Source: Campylobacterales bacterium
GTDB lineage: Bacteria; Campylobacterota; Campylobacteria; Campylobacterales; QNZT01
Direction: 5' to 3'
DNA length: 6,381 nucleotides
Assembly (NCBI GenBank): GCA_027080605.1
Contig: JALWRO010000124.1
Coordinates: forward strand, 1-6,381
Shown here: positions 5,881 through 6,381 of the stretch, in pieces
Layout: each line of letters begins with the position of its first letter
Position numbering within the stretch: the stretch's first letter is position 1
Position numbers and translations under genes: made by a program
Notes under the pieces: model-generated
The model's database searches: none
The model's input: only the letters and a program-made list of their open reading frames with translations
What the model was told of the DNA's origin: nothing

Positions 5881-6381
5881 TTATGAAATAGTTTTGATAT
5901 TTTGAGCAACTTTCGTTCCAACGACCTGTGTCAGCTCTTCGAGCGACGCGTTTTGGATATTTTCAAATGTCTCAAAATATTGCAAAAGTTTTTTCAGCGT
6001 CGCTTCTCCGACACCCTTTTTGCGCAGCAGTGTCACTTCGCGGTCGGCTTTGCGTTTCTGCTTCTGGTGAAAAGTGATGGCAAAGCGGTGTGCTTCGTCC
6101 CGCAGACGCTGCATAAACTGCAGCCGTTTGTCTTTGGTGGAAAGTTTCAGCGACCCCTCTCTGGTGTAGAGAATATCGTGGGCTTTTCCTTTGGCACGCA
6201 TCGCCTTGGCATCGCGTTTCTCTTTTGCAATTGCAACAATATCGACATATACGCCGCTTTTTTTAACGATTTTCTCCGCAAGTCTGCGCAGGGTCTCTCC
6301 GCCGTCGATGACCATCAGGTCCGGCGGGGGATTTTTGTCGAAGCTTTCGACCCGTCGGGTGATGAGCTCTCTCATTTGTGC
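5881..6381 (-). CDS. uvrC: UvrABC excinuclease subunit C, C-terminal part (5' end beyond the window)
   Basis: At least 166 codons of UvrC, which makes the 3' and 5' incisions in nucleotide-excision repair together with UvrA and UvrB. The frame stays open to the right edge (Ala-Gln before MRELITRR), and full UvrC proteins are about 600 residues, so roughly the last quarter is visible. Seen here: the end of the RNase H-like endonuclease domain with PPPDLMVIDGG, whose Asp is a conserved metal-binding catalytic residue; the RDEAHRFAITFH segment with the conserved catalytic-region His; and two helix-hairpin-helix units for DNA binding near the end (LLRKKGVGEATLKKLLQYF and the VVGTKVAQNI region). 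The gene ends TAA at 5881-5883. It is the first visible member of a probable operon with the two signalling genes downstream. Its N-terminal GIY-YIG nuclease and UvrB-binding domains lie outside. Confidence 0.95.
   Translation of the reverse strand, partial: AQMRELITRRVESFDKNPPPDLMVIDGGETLRRLAEKIVKKSGVYVDIVAIAKEKRDAKAMRAKGKAHDILYTREGSLKLSTKDKRLQFMQRLRDEAHRFAITFHQKQKRKADREVTLLRKKGVGEATLKKLLQYFETFENIQNASLEELTQVVGTKVAQNIKTIS

Overview
This window looks like chromosomal DNA of a free-living member of the Campylobacterota (Sulfurimonas, Sulfurovum or Sulfuricurvum type). The inference rests on the UvrC C-terminus, on a hybrid histidine kinase whose linker-plus-HisKA sequence resembles the large kinase family of these genera, on dense same-strand gene packing and on very AT-rich intergenic DNA. 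No rRNA or other definitive marker is present, so genus is not assigned.

All genes read on the minus strand. From right to left: (1) the C-terminal part of the excinuclease subunit uvrC (5881 to the right edge, 5' end outside the window); (2) after 18 bp, a 757-residue cytoplasmic protein with an N-terminal PAS domain, a disordered acidic linker of about 500 residues and a C-terminal HPt-like four-helix domain whose phospho-accepting His is apparently Asn (3589-5862); (3) after 24 bp, a 1039-residue membrane hybrid histidine kinase with a NIT-like periplasmic sensor, HisKA, HATPase_c and three receiver-like domains, of which only the middle one has the full catalytic set (445-3564); (4) a 373-bp intergenic region; (5) the first 23 codons of a short-chain dehydrogenase/reductase (1-71).

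The first three genes form a probable operon, so DNA-repair and signalling genes would be co-transcribed. The PAS/HPt-like protein and the kinase are plausible partners, but the missing His argues against an ordinary phosphorelay and for a docking or scaffolding role. The linker carries about ten copies of a short aromatic/hydrophobic motif spaced by acidic, Pro/Thr-rich sequence.

The intergenic region is not empty. Positions about 156-429 hold a 274-bp, non-coding, overall palindromic element with 35-bp terminal inverted repeats (33/35 matching). Inside it are two related hairpins in opposite orientation, placed symmetrically about the centre, whose stems differ by a compensatory base-pair change. 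It is best read as a MITE-like element. Between it and the SDR gene lies a separate 37-bp near-perfect AT-rich palindrome in the likely promoter/leader of the SDR gene.
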